Shown here: piece after piece, positions 25,440 to 35,010 of the stretch
Position numbering within the stretch: position 1 is the first letter of the stretch
Layout of the letters: every line of letters starts with the position of its first letter
Source: Actinomycetota bacterium
GTDB lineage: Bacteria; Actinomycetota; Actinomycetes; S36-B12; UBA10799
Length of the DNA stretch: 64,000 bases
Assembly: GCA_020636995.1 (NCBI GenBank)
Contig: JACJWU010000001.1
Span: 496,001 to 560,000, forward strand
Reading direction: 5' to 3'
Translations under genes and position numbers: made by a program
Notes under the pieces: model-generated
The model's input: only the letters and a program-made list of their open reading frames with translations
The model's database searches: none
Told to the model about the DNA's origin: nothing

Positions 25440-26591
25440 GTGAGCGAGGTGTTGCGATTGACTGCTCCGCTACCCGAGGTGGTGGCGGAGGACAGCGCCC
25501 TCGACCAGGCGCTGCAGGGGTTGCGGGCAGGATCAGGACCCCTCGGTGTGGACGCAGAACGCGCCGGCAGCTACCGGTACTCCCAGCGGGCATACCTTGT
25601 TCAGGTGTTTCGGCGCGGTGCACCGGTACTCCTGCTGGATCCGATCGGCATCGAAGACTTCTCACGGTTGGCAGAGCTCCTCGCCGGAGAGGAGTGGGTC
25701 ATGCAGGCCGCGCACAACGACCTGGAGTGCCTCGCAGAGATCGATCTGGTGCCCTCCCGGCTGTTCGACACCGAACTGGCCGCCCAGTTGCTCGGCCTGG
25801 AGAAGGTGGGCCTTGCCAGTCTGGTGGAGTCCCATCTCGGATACACAATGCGCAAGGGTCACGGCCAAGCCGATTGGTCCGCCCGGCCGCTGCGGCGCAG
25901 TTGGCTGGAGTACGCGGTTCTCGACGTCGAGGTCCTGCCGGATCTGCAGGACGCCCTCGCCGAGGATCTCAGCGACGCGGGGAAGAACGAGTGGGCCCGA
26001 CAGGAGTTCGAGCATCAGATCCGACCCCGGACGTCCACGGATCCGGACGAGCGCTGGCGGCGCACCGGCAGCGCGGGGCGCCTGAAGACCGATGCCCAGC
26101 GGGGAGCGCTGCGGGCCTTGTGGCTGCTGCGCGACGAGATCGCCCGCACCCGCGACATCGCGGTCCACAGAGTGGTGCGAGATCAGGTCCTGGTGGAGAT
26201 CGCCAAGGTGCAGCCGACATCCACCGAGGAACTCGCAGCCGTGCCCAATCTGCCGCGTCCGTTGCTCCGGCACGCGTCGCGTTGGCTCGACGCGGTCAGA
26301 GACGGTGCGAGCCAGCCTCAGCGCCTGCCTGCTCGCACCGACGGTCCACCCGCCCGGTCGCTGCGAGCGTGGGAGCAGCGTGATCCGGAGGCGGCCGAAC
26401 GGTGGACCGCGCTGAAATCGCGCGTGATCGAGCGGGCGCAGGACCTGAAGGTCTGGACCCAGACTCTGCTGGCCCCCGACATCGTCGCCGATCTGGCGTG
26501 GCAGCCGCCGACGGACCCGGGCGCCAGAATGCTCGAACTCGGTGCGCGCGACTGGCAGGTGAAGAACACCGTCGATCTGATCGAGGGGTGA
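25440..26591 (+). CDS. rnd: ribonuclease D
   Basis: A 383-aa 3'-5' exoribonuclease of the DEDDy group. The four acidic positions and the Tyr appear in GVDAERA (DxE), AAHNDLEC (D), and YAVLDVEVL (Y-x3-D). An HRDC domain follows at about residues 215-295 (ALRALWLLRDEIARTRDIAV, then PNLPRPLLRH). GTG start; no strong ribosome site, so a leaderless message is possible. In actinobacteria this gene commonly accompanies DUF3000 and hemE. Role: tRNA and structured RNA 3'-end trimming. Confidence 0.9.
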   Translation: MSEVLRLTAPLPEVVAEDSALDQALQGLRAGSGPLGVDAERAGSYRYSQRAYLVQVFRRGAPVLLLDPIGIEDFSRLAELLAGEEWVMQAAHNDLECLAEIDLVPSRLFDTELAAQLLGLEKVGLASLVESHLGYTMRKGHGQADWSARPLRRSWLEYAVLDVEVLPDLQDALAEDLSDAGKNEWARQEFEHQIRPRTSTDPDERWRRTGSAGRLKTDAQRGALRALWLLRDEIARTRDIAVHRVVRDQVLVEIAKVQPTSTEELAAVPNLPRPLLRHASRWLDAVRDGASQPQRLPARTDGPPARSLRAWEQRDPEAAERWTALKSRVIERAQDLKVWTQTLLAPDIVADLAWQPPTDPGARMLELGARDWQVKNTVDLIEG

Positions 26592-26606
26592 GTGCGGGCC
26601 CTTTGC

Positions 26607-26618
26607 TACTCGCGAGTA
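26607..26618. promoter_or_regulatory. Palindrome upstream of fadA-fadB
   Basis: TACTCGCGAGTA is a perfect 12-bp palindrome 34 bp before the thiolase ATG. Its size suggests a TetR-type operator for a fatty-acid regulator; no such regulator gene is adjacent. A partly similar TTACC-CGCT-GGTAA lies at 53632-53645. Function is inference. Confidence 0.4.
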
Positions 26619-26652
26619 ACATTGGCGACACATCTATGCCCCGGAGGTTCAC

Positions 26653-27855
26653 ATGCCACAGGCAGGTCGCAATGTCGTCTTCGTCGACGGGGTACGCACC
26701 CCGTTCGGCAAATCCGGGCCCAAGGGCCTCTACGCCGAAACCCGCGCGGACGATCTCGTGGTGCGCGTGCTGCGCGAGTTGCTGCGCCGCAATCCCGACC
26801 TCCCGCCAGAGCGCATCGACGAGGTGGCCGTAGCCGCCACCACCCAGATCGGCGACCAGGGCCTGACCATCGGGCGTAGCGCCGCACTGCTCGCGGGCCT
26901 GCCCAAGTCGGTCCCCGGCTACTCGGTCGACCGCATGTGCGCCGGAGCGATGACCGCTGCCACCACCGTCGCGTCGGGTATCGGGGTGGGTGCCTACGAC
27001 ATCGCACTGGCGGCAGGCGTCGAACACATGGGCCGTCACCCGATGGGTGAGGGTGTCGACCCCAACCCCCGCTTCCTGGCCGAGAAGATCGTCGACCCCG
27101 AGGCTCTGCTGATGGGTAAGACGGCCGAGAACCTGCACGACCGGTTCCCCCAACTGACCAAGGAGCGTGCCGACGCCTACGCCGTGGCGTCGCAGGAGAA
27201 GACCGCGAAGGCCTACGCCGACGGCAAGATCCAGCCGGATCTGGTGCCGGTGGCACTGCGCTCGGCCGAGCACGGCTGGGGCCTGGCGACCGCTGACGAG
27301 CCGCCGCGCCCGGGGACGTCGATGGAGTCGCTGTCCGGCCTGAAGACCCCGTTCCGCCCGCACGGGCGGGTGACCGCCGGTAATGCCGCGGGTCTCAACG
27401 ACGGCGCCACCGCGGCGATCCTCGCAGCCGAAGAGGTCGCCGACGAGCTGGGACTGAACAAGAAGATGCGGATGGTCTCCTACGCCTTCGCCGGCGTCGA
27501 GCCGGAGGTGATGGGCTATGGCCCCGTACCCGCCACGGAGAAGGCTCTGGCCAAGGCGGGGCTGAGCATCGACGACATCGGCCTGTTCGAGATCAATGAG
27601 GCCTTCGCGGTGCAGGTGCTGAGCATGCTGGACTTCTACGGCATCGCCGATGACGACCCGCGGGTCAACCCGATGGGCGGCGCCATCGCCGTCGGACACC
27701 CGCTGGCGTCCAGCGGCATCCGCCTGATGACCTATCTCGCACGTGACTTCGCCGACCACCCCGAGGTCCGCTACGGCATCACGTCCATGTGCATCGGCCT
27801 GGGAATGGGCGGCACGGTCATCTGGGAGAACCCCAACCACACGCAGGAGGCCTGA
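26653..27855 (+). CDS. fadA: acetyl-CoA acyltransferase (thiolase, FadA type)
   Basis: A 400-aa 3-ketoacyl-CoA thiolase, last step of beta-oxidation. The nucleophilic Cys is in SVDRMCAGAMTAA, and the catalytic His in GGAIAVGHPLASSG. The second Cys lies in SMCIGLGMGGT. GGAGG stands upstream of the ATG. It is followed 3 bp later by fadB; together they encode a trifunctional-type beta-oxidation complex. A palindrome at 26607-26618 may control both. Confidence 0.93.
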   Translation: MPQAGRNVVFVDGVRTPFGKSGPKGLYAETRADDLVVRVLRELLRRNPDLPPERIDEVAVAATTQIGDQGLTIGRSAALLAGLPKSVPGYSVDRMCAGAMTAATTVASGIGVGAYDIALAAGVEHMGRHPMGEGVDPNPRFLAEKIVDPEALLMGKTAENLHDRFPQLTKERADAYAVASQEKTAKAYADGKIQPDLVPVALRSAEHGWGLATADEPPRPGTSMESLSGLKTPFRPHGRVTAGNAAGLNDGATAAILAAEEVADELGLNKKMRMVSYAFAGVEPEVMGYGPVPATEKALAKAGLSIDDIGLFEINEAFAVQVLSMLDFYGIADDDPRVNPMGGAIAVGHPLASSGIRLMTYLARDFADHPEVRYGITSMCIGLGMGGTVIWENPNHTQEA

Positions 27856-27858
27856 GTC

Positions 27859-30000
27859 ATGACTGACAGCATCAGCAAGCCGATCCCGACGTCGGATTCC
27901 GACCTCGCCCTCGACGAGTCGATCCAGTTCGCCGACGAGGTCGTCACGCACGCGAAGGTGCGCACCGTCGAGCTTCCGCTCGGTGCGGGCACCGCGGCGG
28001 TCATCACGCTGGACAACGGGTTCGATCACACCAAGCCGAACACTTTCGGGCCCGGCGGGCTACTGGAACTGAAGGCCGCGATCGAGCAGGCCCAAGCCGT
28101 GCCCGGCGTGGCCGCGATCTGTGTCACCGGCAAGCCGTTCATCTTCGCGGTCGGCGCGGACCTCACTGGGGTTCCCCGTCTGACCGACCGCGGCCAGGCG
28201 TTGGCGATCGGCAAGCTCGGCCACCAGGTTCTGGGCATGCTCGGCACCTCGACGGTCCCGACCTTCGCCTTCGTCAACGGCGCAGCGATGGGTGGCGGCG
28301 TCGAGGTGGCACTGCAGTGCCAGTACCGGACGATCTCCTCGGGGGCCGCAGCATTCTCGCTGCCCGAGGTGTTCCTGGGTCTGATCCCGGGCTGGGGCGG
28401 CGCCTACCTGCTCCCGAACCTGATCGGCCCCGAGAAGGCCTGCAAGGTCATCATCGAGAACCCGATGGCCCAGAACCGGCAGTTGAAGCCGGCCCAGGTG
28501 CTCGAGCTCGGGATCGCGGATGCCATGTTCGCGCCGGCCGACTTCCTCGAGGAGTCGCTGCTGTGGGCAGCACGTGTGCTCACCGGTGACGTGAGCGTGG
28601 AGCGTCCCGAGATCGATCGGGGTGCGGCCTGGGATGCGGCAGTGGACGCCGTGCGCGCCGGCCTCGACGCCCGGCTCAAGGGTGCGACGCCGGCACCCTA
28701 CCGGGCGCTGGACCTGGTGGCACTGGCCAAGACCGCCACTCGCGCAGAGGGCTTCGCCGCCGAGGACGAGGCGCTGGCAGATCTGATCATGGGCGACGAC
28801 CTGCGCGCAGGGCTCTACTCGTTCGACCTCGTACAGAAGCGTGCCAAGCGTCCGGTCGGAGCACCGGACAAGAAACTGGCGCGCCCGGTCACCAAGGTCG
28901 GCGTCGTGGGCGCCGGTCTCATGGCCAGCCAGATGGCTCTGCTGTTCGCGCAGCGCCTGCAGGTACCGGTCGTGATGACCGACCTGGACCAGGCCCGCGT
29001 GGACAAGGGCCTGGCGTACGCGCATGCCGAGATCGACAAGATGGCCGCCCGGGGCAGGCTCAACGGCGACAAGGCGAACCGCCTCAAGGCGCTGATCACC
29101 GGCTCGGTCACCAAAGAGGCCTTCGCGGACGCCGACTTCGTGATCGAGGCAGTCTTCGAGGACATGAAGGTCAAGCAACAGGTCTTCGCCGAGGTGGAAG
29201 CGGTCGTCCGCCCGGATTGCGTACTGGCCACGAACACCTCCTCGCTGTCGGTCACGGAGATGGCCAGTGGCCTGACCCATCCGGAGCGGGTGGTCGGCTT
29301 CCACTTCTTCAACCCGGTCGCGGTCATGCCCCTGCTTGAGATCGTCCGTGCGGAGCAGACCGACGACGAGACCCTGGCCACCGCCTTCGTGGTGGGCAAG
29401 ACCCTGAAGAAGTCGTGTGTGCTCGTCAAGGATGCCCCCGCATTCGTCGTGAACCGCCTGCTCACGCGCTTCCTCGGCGAGGTGACGAAGAGTGTCGACG
29501 AGGGAACCCCCTTCGATGTGGCCGACCGGGCGCTCGACCCGCTGGGGCTGCCGATGTCGCCCTTCACGTTGCTCCAGCTCGTGGGCCCGGCAGTGGCGTT
29601 CCACGTGTCGGAGACGATGAAGCAGGCCTTCCCGGACCGGTTCTACGTCTCCGAGAACCTCAAGAAGGTGGTCGAGGCGGGCAAGACCGCAATCTGGACC
29701 TACGACTCGGGTACTCCGGAGGTCGACCCGGAGGTGGCCGCGCTGTTCACCCAAGGTGACGCGCCACTGACCGAGGAGCAGGTACGCGACCGGGCACTGA
29801 CGGCCCTGGCCGAGGAGGTCCAGTTGATGCTGGACGACGACGTCGTGGCCGAGGCCCAGGACATCGATCTGTGCATGATCCTCGGTGCTGGATGGCCCTT
29901 CCACCTCGGCGGGATCACGCCCTACCTCGATCGCTGCGGAGTCAGCGAGACGGTGAACGGCAAGCGATTCCTGCCGGCCGGGGTCGCAAGCCTGCCGTAG
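27859..30000 (+). CDS. fadB: fatty oxidation complex alpha subunit (FadB type)
   Basis: A 713-aa bifunctional enoyl-CoA hydratase / 3-hydroxyacyl-CoA dehydrogenase. The N-terminal crotonase domain has GADLTGVP and NGAAMGGGVEVALQC with an oxyanion-hole pattern, and LPEVFLGLIPGWGG. The NAD-binding motif GVVGAGLMASQMALLFA starts the dehydrogenase half (about residue 345), followed by NTSSLSVTEMAS and HFFNPVAVMPLLEIV. It acts after acyl-CoA dehydrogenase and before the thiolase encoded just upstream. Length is normal. Confidence 0.95.
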   Translation: MTDSISKPIPTSDSDLALDESIQFADEVVTHAKVRTVELPLGAGTAAVITLDNGFDHTKPNTFGPGGLLELKAAIEQAQAVPGVAAICVTGKPFIFAVGADLTGVPRLTDRGQALAIGKLGHQVLGMLGTSTVPTFAFVNGAAMGGGVEVALQCQYRTISSGAAAFSLPEVFLGLIPGWGGAYLLPNLIGPEKACKVIIENPMAQNRQLKPAQVLELGIADAMFAPADFLEESLLWAARVLTGDVSVERPEIDRGAAWDAAVDAVRAGLDARLKGATPAPYRALDLVALAKTATRAEGFAAEDEALADLIMGDDLRAGLYSFDLVQKRAKRPVGAPDKKLARPVTKVGVVGAGLMASQMALLFAQRLQVPVVMTDLDQARVDKGLAYAHAEIDKMAARGRLNGDKANRLKALITGSVTKEAFADADFVIEAVFEDMKVKQQVFAEVEAVVRPDCVLATNTSSLSVTEMASGLTHPERVVGFHFFNPVAVMPLLEIVRAEQTDDETLATAFVVGKTLKKSCVLVKDAPAFVVNRLLTRFLGEVTKSVDEGTPFDVADRALDPLGLPMSPFTLLQLVGPAVAFHVSETMKQAFPDRFYVSENLKKVVEAGKTAIWTYDSGTPEVDPEVAALFTQGDAPLTEEQVRDRALTALAEEVQLMLDDDVVAEAQDIDLCMILGAGWPFHLGGITPYLDRCGVSETVNGKRFLPAGVASLP

Positions 30001-30011
30001 CAGCGTCACGT

Positions 30012-30045
30012 GAGGGTCCCGGTCCGCCCTGCGGCCGGGATCCTC
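30012..30045. terminator. Hairpin between convergent fadB and GGDEF-EAL genes
   Basis: GAGGGTCCCGG at 30012-30022 pairs with CCGGGATCCTC at 30035-30045 with a single G-T wobble; the loop is 12 bases. It lies in a 51-bp gap between converging genes, as expected for a bidirectional terminator. Confidence 0.65.
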
Positions 30046-30051
30046 GCGCGT

Positions 30052-32934
30052 TCAGGAGGTGGTCTCGAACAGGCCCGGCACCGCGTGCGCGCGCAGTGGC
30101 ACGCTCAATGCGTAACCCTGTAGCGCATCACACCCGAACTCGCGCAGGATCTCCAGTTGCCGGCCCGTCTCCACCCCGGAGGCGATGACCTGTCGTCCGA
30201 GGTCGTGAGCCACCTGGATGATGGCCTGCACGATCACTTGATCCTCGTGGCTGTCCGCGATCGCCGCGACGAACGAACGGTCGATCTTCACGTAGTCCGC
30301 GGGTATCCGTTTGAGCGACCGGAGGCCGCTGTGTCCGGCCCCGAAGCCGTCGATGCCCACCCGGAAGCCGAGGTTGTGCAGGCGTTGCAGGGCCTCGCCG
30401 ACCTGCTCGTCGCGCCACACAGCGGGCGTGTCGTGCACCTCGAAACTCAGCCGGCCGGGCTGGATCCCGGCTGCTATGACCCGCTCGAACAGTCGCTCCG
30501 GAAACGACGGGTCTGACAGCTGCGCGACGGAGACGTTCACGTGGATCCTCGGTTCGATACCGGCCTCGCGCCATTGCCCGAGATCGCCGAGCGCAATCCG
30601 CAGGACCTCTCCGCCGAGGGCGTTCATCATGCCGCTGGACTCCGCAGCCTCGATGAAGTCAGCTGTGTTACCGGCCGACGGGATGCGCGCGAGTGCCTCT
30701 ACGGCGCGCACCGTCCCGTCGGTGCTGATGATGGGCTGGTACTCGACGTGGACCGTCGCGTTCTCGATCGCTGCCCGGATGACCTCCTGCGACTGCATCC
30801 GCGCCAGTGCCGCCGCCTCCAACGTGTCCACATAGGACTCGACCCGGTTGCGGCCACCATCCTTGGCGCGATACATCGCAAGATCCGCCTGCCGCAGCAG
30901 GTCCTCGGCGCTTGCACGTGGATCGGTGGTGGTCGCGACTCCGACCGAAAGACTCAGACCCACCGCCCGGCCTTCCACCCGGAACGGCGCCCGCAGGCTG
31001 GCGCACAACCGCTCCCCCAACGCCACCCCTTCCCGCGGAGTGGCCACATCCTCCGCGATCACGACGAACTCATCGCCACCCAGGCGCGCCACCGTGTCCT
31101 GGGGCCGGATCGCCCCGCGCAGACGCTCGGCGACCCCGGTGAGCACCTCATCTCCGGCGCGGTGACTCAACGTGTCGTTGAGCGTCTTGAACCCGTCGAG
31201 GTCGCAGAACAGCACGGCGACATACGACGACGTTCCCCACAACCGCTGCAGGGCAGCTTCCAAACGCTCCACAAGTGCATACCGGTTGGGCAGGCCGGTC
31301 AGCGCATCGTGGCGCGCCTGGTAGGTCAGGGTCTTCTCCGCAGCGCGACGGTCGGTGATGTCGGTCAACACGGCCAGGGCGAACGCCTCGTCGTCCCCAC
31401 CACCTCGCACCGCCGAGATGGTCAGCGCGGCCCACAGCGTCGACCCCTCGGGGCGTACGACCCTGACCTCCCGCGCACCGCGCGCACCTTCGGCATCCGT
31501 CACCTCGGGTGCCCAGGCGGTCTGCCTGTCTTCGGGGTGCAAACACTGACGAAGATCGGTGCCCCGCAGGTCCCCAGGACTGCGGCCGAGAAGATCACCC
31601 AGCGCCTCGTTGGCGTCCAGGACGAGCCCGAGCCGGCCCTCGTCGACCGACAGTCGCGCCATCGGGACCGGCGAAAGGTCGAAGGTCAGCCGCATGATGC
31701 GGTCGCGCTGCCGATGGGTCGTGACGTCCAGAGCCACCATCCCCACCGCTCGCGCGCCACTCTCGGTGGTGGGCAGGGGGAACTTCGTGGCCATGAGTGT
31801 GCGGCGGTGGCCCCGACGGCCGAGCCGGGTGACGAAGACGTGCGAACGGCCGGAACGCAGCACCTGCAGATCCTCCTCGCGCGCCGCGGAACCGGCCGAG
31901 CCACCCAGGATGTCCGGCCAGGACCTCCCCGCCAGGTCGGGGACGCCGACCAACTCGAGCAGACTTGGGCTCGCCAACTCGACCTGACCCCGGCCGGACC
32001 CGTCGTAGTGGGTGACTGCGACCAGCGCCGGACTGTTGTCGAGCAGCGACCGCACGAAATCCTGGCTCGCCTGCAGCCGTCGCTCCCCGGCCCGCCGCTT
32101 GCCTTCCTGCAGGGCCACCGCGTAGATCAGCAGGATCCCGGCCACCGTGGCGGCCACGGTCATGAGGTGGACCGGCCATTGGGCATCCGCCGCGGCGACC
32201 CAGCCCGCCCGCACCTCACCACCGATCAGCACCGCACCGACGAGGGTGGCCGCAGCGCTGACCGCACGCAGCCCGAAACGCAGTCCGAACCACAGCAACA
32301 AGGGAGGCAACGCGTAGGCGGGACGCCCAGGGATCACCCCAGCCTCGTTGGTGGCAGCAAGCGCTGTCGTGATCGCGATCAGCACGATCAGAAGCAGCGC
32401 CTCCAGTCGCCTGCTGGAGGCATGCGGCATCCGCCAGTCGGTCACGTCGAGAAGACCGGGAGCGGGCAGAGCGATCCCGAGGCAGAGGGAGACCCACCAG
32501 AACGGCCACCGATCGGCTTGGGCCGGCAGCACCGTCGCCAGCAGCGTCGCACCCAAGGCACTGACCGCGATGGTGGCGCAGCCGAAGACGAACAGATCGA
32601 GCAGGGTATGGATCCGGCGGACCCGTGCCAGGTGGAGGAGGACCGAGACCCCGATGGCACCCGCGATCGCGCCGGCGGCCAGCCAGAGGCTCGAGTTCAC
32701 TGAGAACCCGATCAACAGGTAGGCGGGAAACGTGACCAACAGACCGCCGATAGCCACCAGTCCGGCAGGTACAGGTGGCATGAGCCGGGCCGCCGCCACG
32801 ACGATCCCCGCACACAGCGCCAGCGGGGGCAGACCGTCCCCGGGCGCTGAGATCACCGTCAGGAGCCCCGTGACAGCGACCGCCAGCGCCCAGCGCACAC
32901 CTGGGCGCGGCACGGCCAGACCCGAATCGGGCAT
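30052..32934 (-). CDS. membrane PAS-GGDEF-EAL cyclic-di-GMP protein
   Basis: A 960-aa protein with a multi-helix N-terminal sensor (about 1-270, MASE1-like), two PAS-like domains (about 290-535), GGDEF (about 545-700) and EAL (about 710-955). The cyclase site is intact (VARLGGDEFVVI) with an RPQD inhibitory site. The EAL half keeps the first Glu (VEALARI), Asn in HVNVS, Lys in VKIDRSF, and the distal Glu and Gln (ASGVET, DALQGY). However, the DDFG motif reads IDGFG and the ELTE position reads FEVHDT, so phosphodiesterase activity may be lost. Predicted to be mainly a cyclase with regulatory EAL. Confidence 0.85.
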   Translation of the reverse strand: MPDSGLAVPRPGVRWALAVAVTGLLTVISAPGDGLPPLALCAGIVVAAARLMPPVPAGLVAIGGLLVTFPAYLLIGFSVNSSLWLAAGAIAGAIGVSVLLHLARVRRIHTLLDLFVFGCATIAVSALGATLLATVLPAQADRWPFWWVSLCLGIALPAPGLLDVTDWRMPHASSRRLEALLLIVLIAITTALAATNEAGVIPGRPAYALPPLLLWFGLRFGLRAVSAAATLVGAVLIGGEVRAGWVAAADAQWPVHLMTVAATVAGILLIYAVALQEGKRRAGERRLQASQDFVRSLLDNSPALVAVTHYDGSGRGQVELASPSLLELVGVPDLAGRSWPDILGGSAGSAAREEDLQVLRSGRSHVFVTRLGRRGHRRTLMATKFPLPTTESGARAVGMVALDVTTHRQRDRIMRLTFDLSPVPMARLSVDEGRLGLVLDANEALGDLLGRSPGDLRGTDLRQCLHPEDRQTAWAPEVTDAEGARGAREVRVVRPEGSTLWAALTISAVRGGGDDEAFALAVLTDITDRRAAEKTLTYQARHDALTGLPNRYALVERLEAALQRLWGTSSYVAVLFCDLDGFKTLNDTLSHRAGDEVLTGVAERLRGAIRPQDTVARLGGDEFVVIAEDVATPREGVALGERLCASLRAPFRVEGRAVGLSLSVGVATTTDPRASAEDLLRQADLAMYRAKDGGRNRVESYVDTLEAAALARMQSQEVIRAAIENATVHVEYQPIISTDGTVRAVEALARIPSAGNTADFIEAAESSGMMNALGGEVLRIALGDLGQWREAGIEPRIHVNVSVAQLSDPSFPERLFERVIAAGIQPGRLSFEVHDTPAVWRDEQVGEALQRLHNLGFRVGIDGFGAGHSGLRSLKRIPADYVKIDRSFVAAIADSHEDQVIVQAIIQVAHDLGRQVIASGVETGRQLEILREFGCDALQGYALSVPLRAHAVPGLFETTS

Positions 32935-32996
32935 ACAACAGACAGTAGTTGATTAGTCACTGATTGTGAACGGTGACCGCGTGGCCTTTCGTGGCC

Positions 32997-34910
32997 TCAC
33001 TCAGCGGTCTCGTCCAAGGCCGCAGCGACATCGACCTCTGGGTCCGATGCCGTCATCCAGCCGATCACCTGATGTCCGATCTGCTGTGCGGTGAGCCCGA
33101 TCGCGTCCAGTGTCTGCGCCCTCGTGGCATGTTCCAGGAAACGCTGCGGAATACCCAAGGAGCGGGCGGGCACGGTGCTGCCCGCCGCGCTGAGTGCCCC
33201 TGCGACTGCGGCCCCCACTCCCCCGACCACGCCGTTGTCCTCAATGGTCACCACCAAGGAGTACTCCCCCGCCATGTCGACGATCTCAGCGGGCACCGGC
33301 TTGACCCACCGGGGGTCGACGACCGTGACCGCGATGTCCTGAGCGGACAGTCTGTGCGCCACATCGACTCCGACTCCTGCCATGGAGCCCACCGCCACGA
33401 TCAGCACCCCGCCGGTCGCATGCTCTGCGAGGATGTCGACGTCACCCACGGTCCGCACCGCCGGCAGGTCGGCGGGCAGAGCTCCCTTGGGGAACCGCAC
33501 CACGGTGGGGGCGTCGTTGACGGACACCGCCTCGCGGAGGCTCTGACGTAGTCCGGCACCATCACGCGGCGCCGCCAGACGCAGCCCGGGCACGACCTGC
33601 AGGATGGACATGTCCCACATGCCGTTGTGACTCGCGCCGTCATCACCGGTCACGCCGGCCCGGTCCAGCACGATGGTGATACCGGCCTTGTGCAGGGCGG
33701 CGTCCATCAGCACCTGGTCGAACGCGCGGTTCAGGAACGTCGCGTACACGGCGACCACCGGGTGCAGACCACCCATCGCCATGCCGACCGCCGATGTGAC
33801 GGCATGCTGTTCGGCGATGCCGACGTCGAAGACACGTTCCGGATACATCTGTTTCATCGGCGCCAGACCGGTCGGACCCAGCATCGCCGCGGTGATCGCG
33901 ACCACGTCGGGGCGCTGCGCGGCGATGTCGCAGATCTCCTCGGAGAACACCGAGGTCCACGAGGTCGCGGCCTTGCCCGTAGGGCGACCCGTGGCGGGAT
34001 CGATCACTCCCACGCCGTGGAAACGGTCGGCTTCGTCCTGTTCCGCGGGCGGATATCCCCGACCCTTCTGGGTCAGCACATGCACGAGTACCGGGCCGGG
34101 GTAGCGCTTGGCCCTGCGCAGGGCCTGCTCGACAGCAGCACGGTCATGCCCGGGCACCGGACCCAGGTACTTCAGTCCGAGGTCCTCGAACATCCCCTGC
34201 GGGGCGACGACGTCCTTGACCCCCTTCTTCAGCCCGTGCAGCGTCTCGAACGCTGGACGGCCCACGACCGGCGTGCGGTCCAGGACCCGGCGGCCCCACT
34301 CCAGGAACCGCTCGTAGCCCTTGGTGGTCCGCAGCGTCGCCAGGTGATCGGCGAGTCCGCCCACCGTCGGGTCGTAACTGCGCTCGTTGTCGTTGACCAC
34401 GATCACCATCGGCCGGTCCGAACCCGCGATGTTGTTCAGCGCCTCCCACGCCATGCCGCCGGTCAGCGCGCCATCGCCGATCACGGCGACCACGTGCCGG
34501 TCGCCGAGCATCGCGCGCGCCTCCCAGGCCTTGGCGAGTCCGTCCGCGTACGCCAGCGCGGTACTGGCGTGCGAGTTCTCGATCCAGTCGTGCTCGCTCT
34601 CGGCGCGACTCGGATAGCCGGACATTCCACCGCGCTGGCGCAACGTGTCGAACCCGTCCCGGCGACCCGTGACGATCTTGTGTACGTAGGCCTGGTGGCC
34701 GGTGTCCCACAGCAATGCGTCGCGCGGAGAGTCGAACACGCGGTGCAACGCCAGCGTCAGTTCGACGACTCCCAGGTTCGGCCCGAGGTGCCCACCTGTG
34801 CGGGACACCTTGTCCACGAGGAACTCGCGGATCTCCGCGGCCAGGGCCTCGAGTTGAGCATCGTCCAGGGACTGCAGATCCGCCGGCTCGTTGATCGACT
34901 CCAAGTACAC
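32997..34910 (-). CDS. dxs: 1-deoxy-D-xylulose-5-phosphate synthase
   Basis: A 637-aa thiamine-diphosphate enzyme that condenses pyruvate and glyceraldehyde-3-phosphate, the first step of the MEP isoprenoid pathway. Cofactor motifs include GHLGPNLGVVELTLALH, DTGHQAYVHKIVTGR, VIGDGALTGGMAWEALNN and, in the transketolase-like half, DVGIAEQHAVTSAVGMAMGG. DRAGVTGDDGASHNGMWDMS is conserved. Full length. The region upstream carries the GTTAG array at 35011-35193. Confidence 0.97.
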   Translation of the reverse strand: MYLESINEPADLQSLDDAQLEALAAEIREFLVDKVSRTGGHLGPNLGVVELTLALHRVFDSPRDALLWDTGHQAYVHKIVTGRRDGFDTLRQRGGMSGYPSRAESEHDWIENSHASTALAYADGLAKAWEARAMLGDRHVVAVIGDGALTGGMAWEALNNIAGSDRPMVIVVNDNERSYDPTVGGLADHLATLRTTKGYERFLEWGRRVLDRTPVVGRPAFETLHGLKKGVKDVVAPQGMFEDLGLKYLGPVPGHDRAAVEQALRRAKRYPGPVLVHVLTQKGRGYPPAEQDEADRFHGVGVIDPATGRPTGKAATSWTSVFSEEICDIAAQRPDVVAITAAMLGPTGLAPMKQMYPERVFDVGIAEQHAVTSAVGMAMGGLHPVVAVYATFLNRAFDQVLMDAALHKAGITIVLDRAGVTGDDGASHNGMWDMSILQVVPGLRLAAPRDGAGLRQSLREAVSVNDAPTVVRFPKGALPADLPAVRTVGDVDILAEHATGGVLIVAVGSMAGVGVDVAHRLSAQDIAVTVVDPRWVKPVPAEIVDMAGEYSLVVTIEDNGVVGGVGAAVAGALSAAGSTVPARSLGIPQRFLEHATRAQTLDAIGLTAQQIGHQVIGWMTASDPEVDVAAALDETAE

Positions 34911-35010
34911 CGTTTCAGTGTACGGCGGCGCGCAGCCGGCGCCCGGCGGGAGACGCCACCGTGGAGTCGTGCTGGCGCGAAGGGTCCGTCCCGCACCGTG
35001 AGCCGTACTG

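Noticed and set aside
28060..30009. Long minus-strand frame opposite fadB
   Set aside because: Antisense shadow in high-GC DNA; the plus strand encodes a complete conserved FadB.
30541..32703. Long plus-strand frame opposite the GGDEF-EAL gene
   Set aside because: Antisense shadow; the translation is His/Arg/Gln-rich with no fold, while the minus strand has intact GGDEF and EAL motifs.
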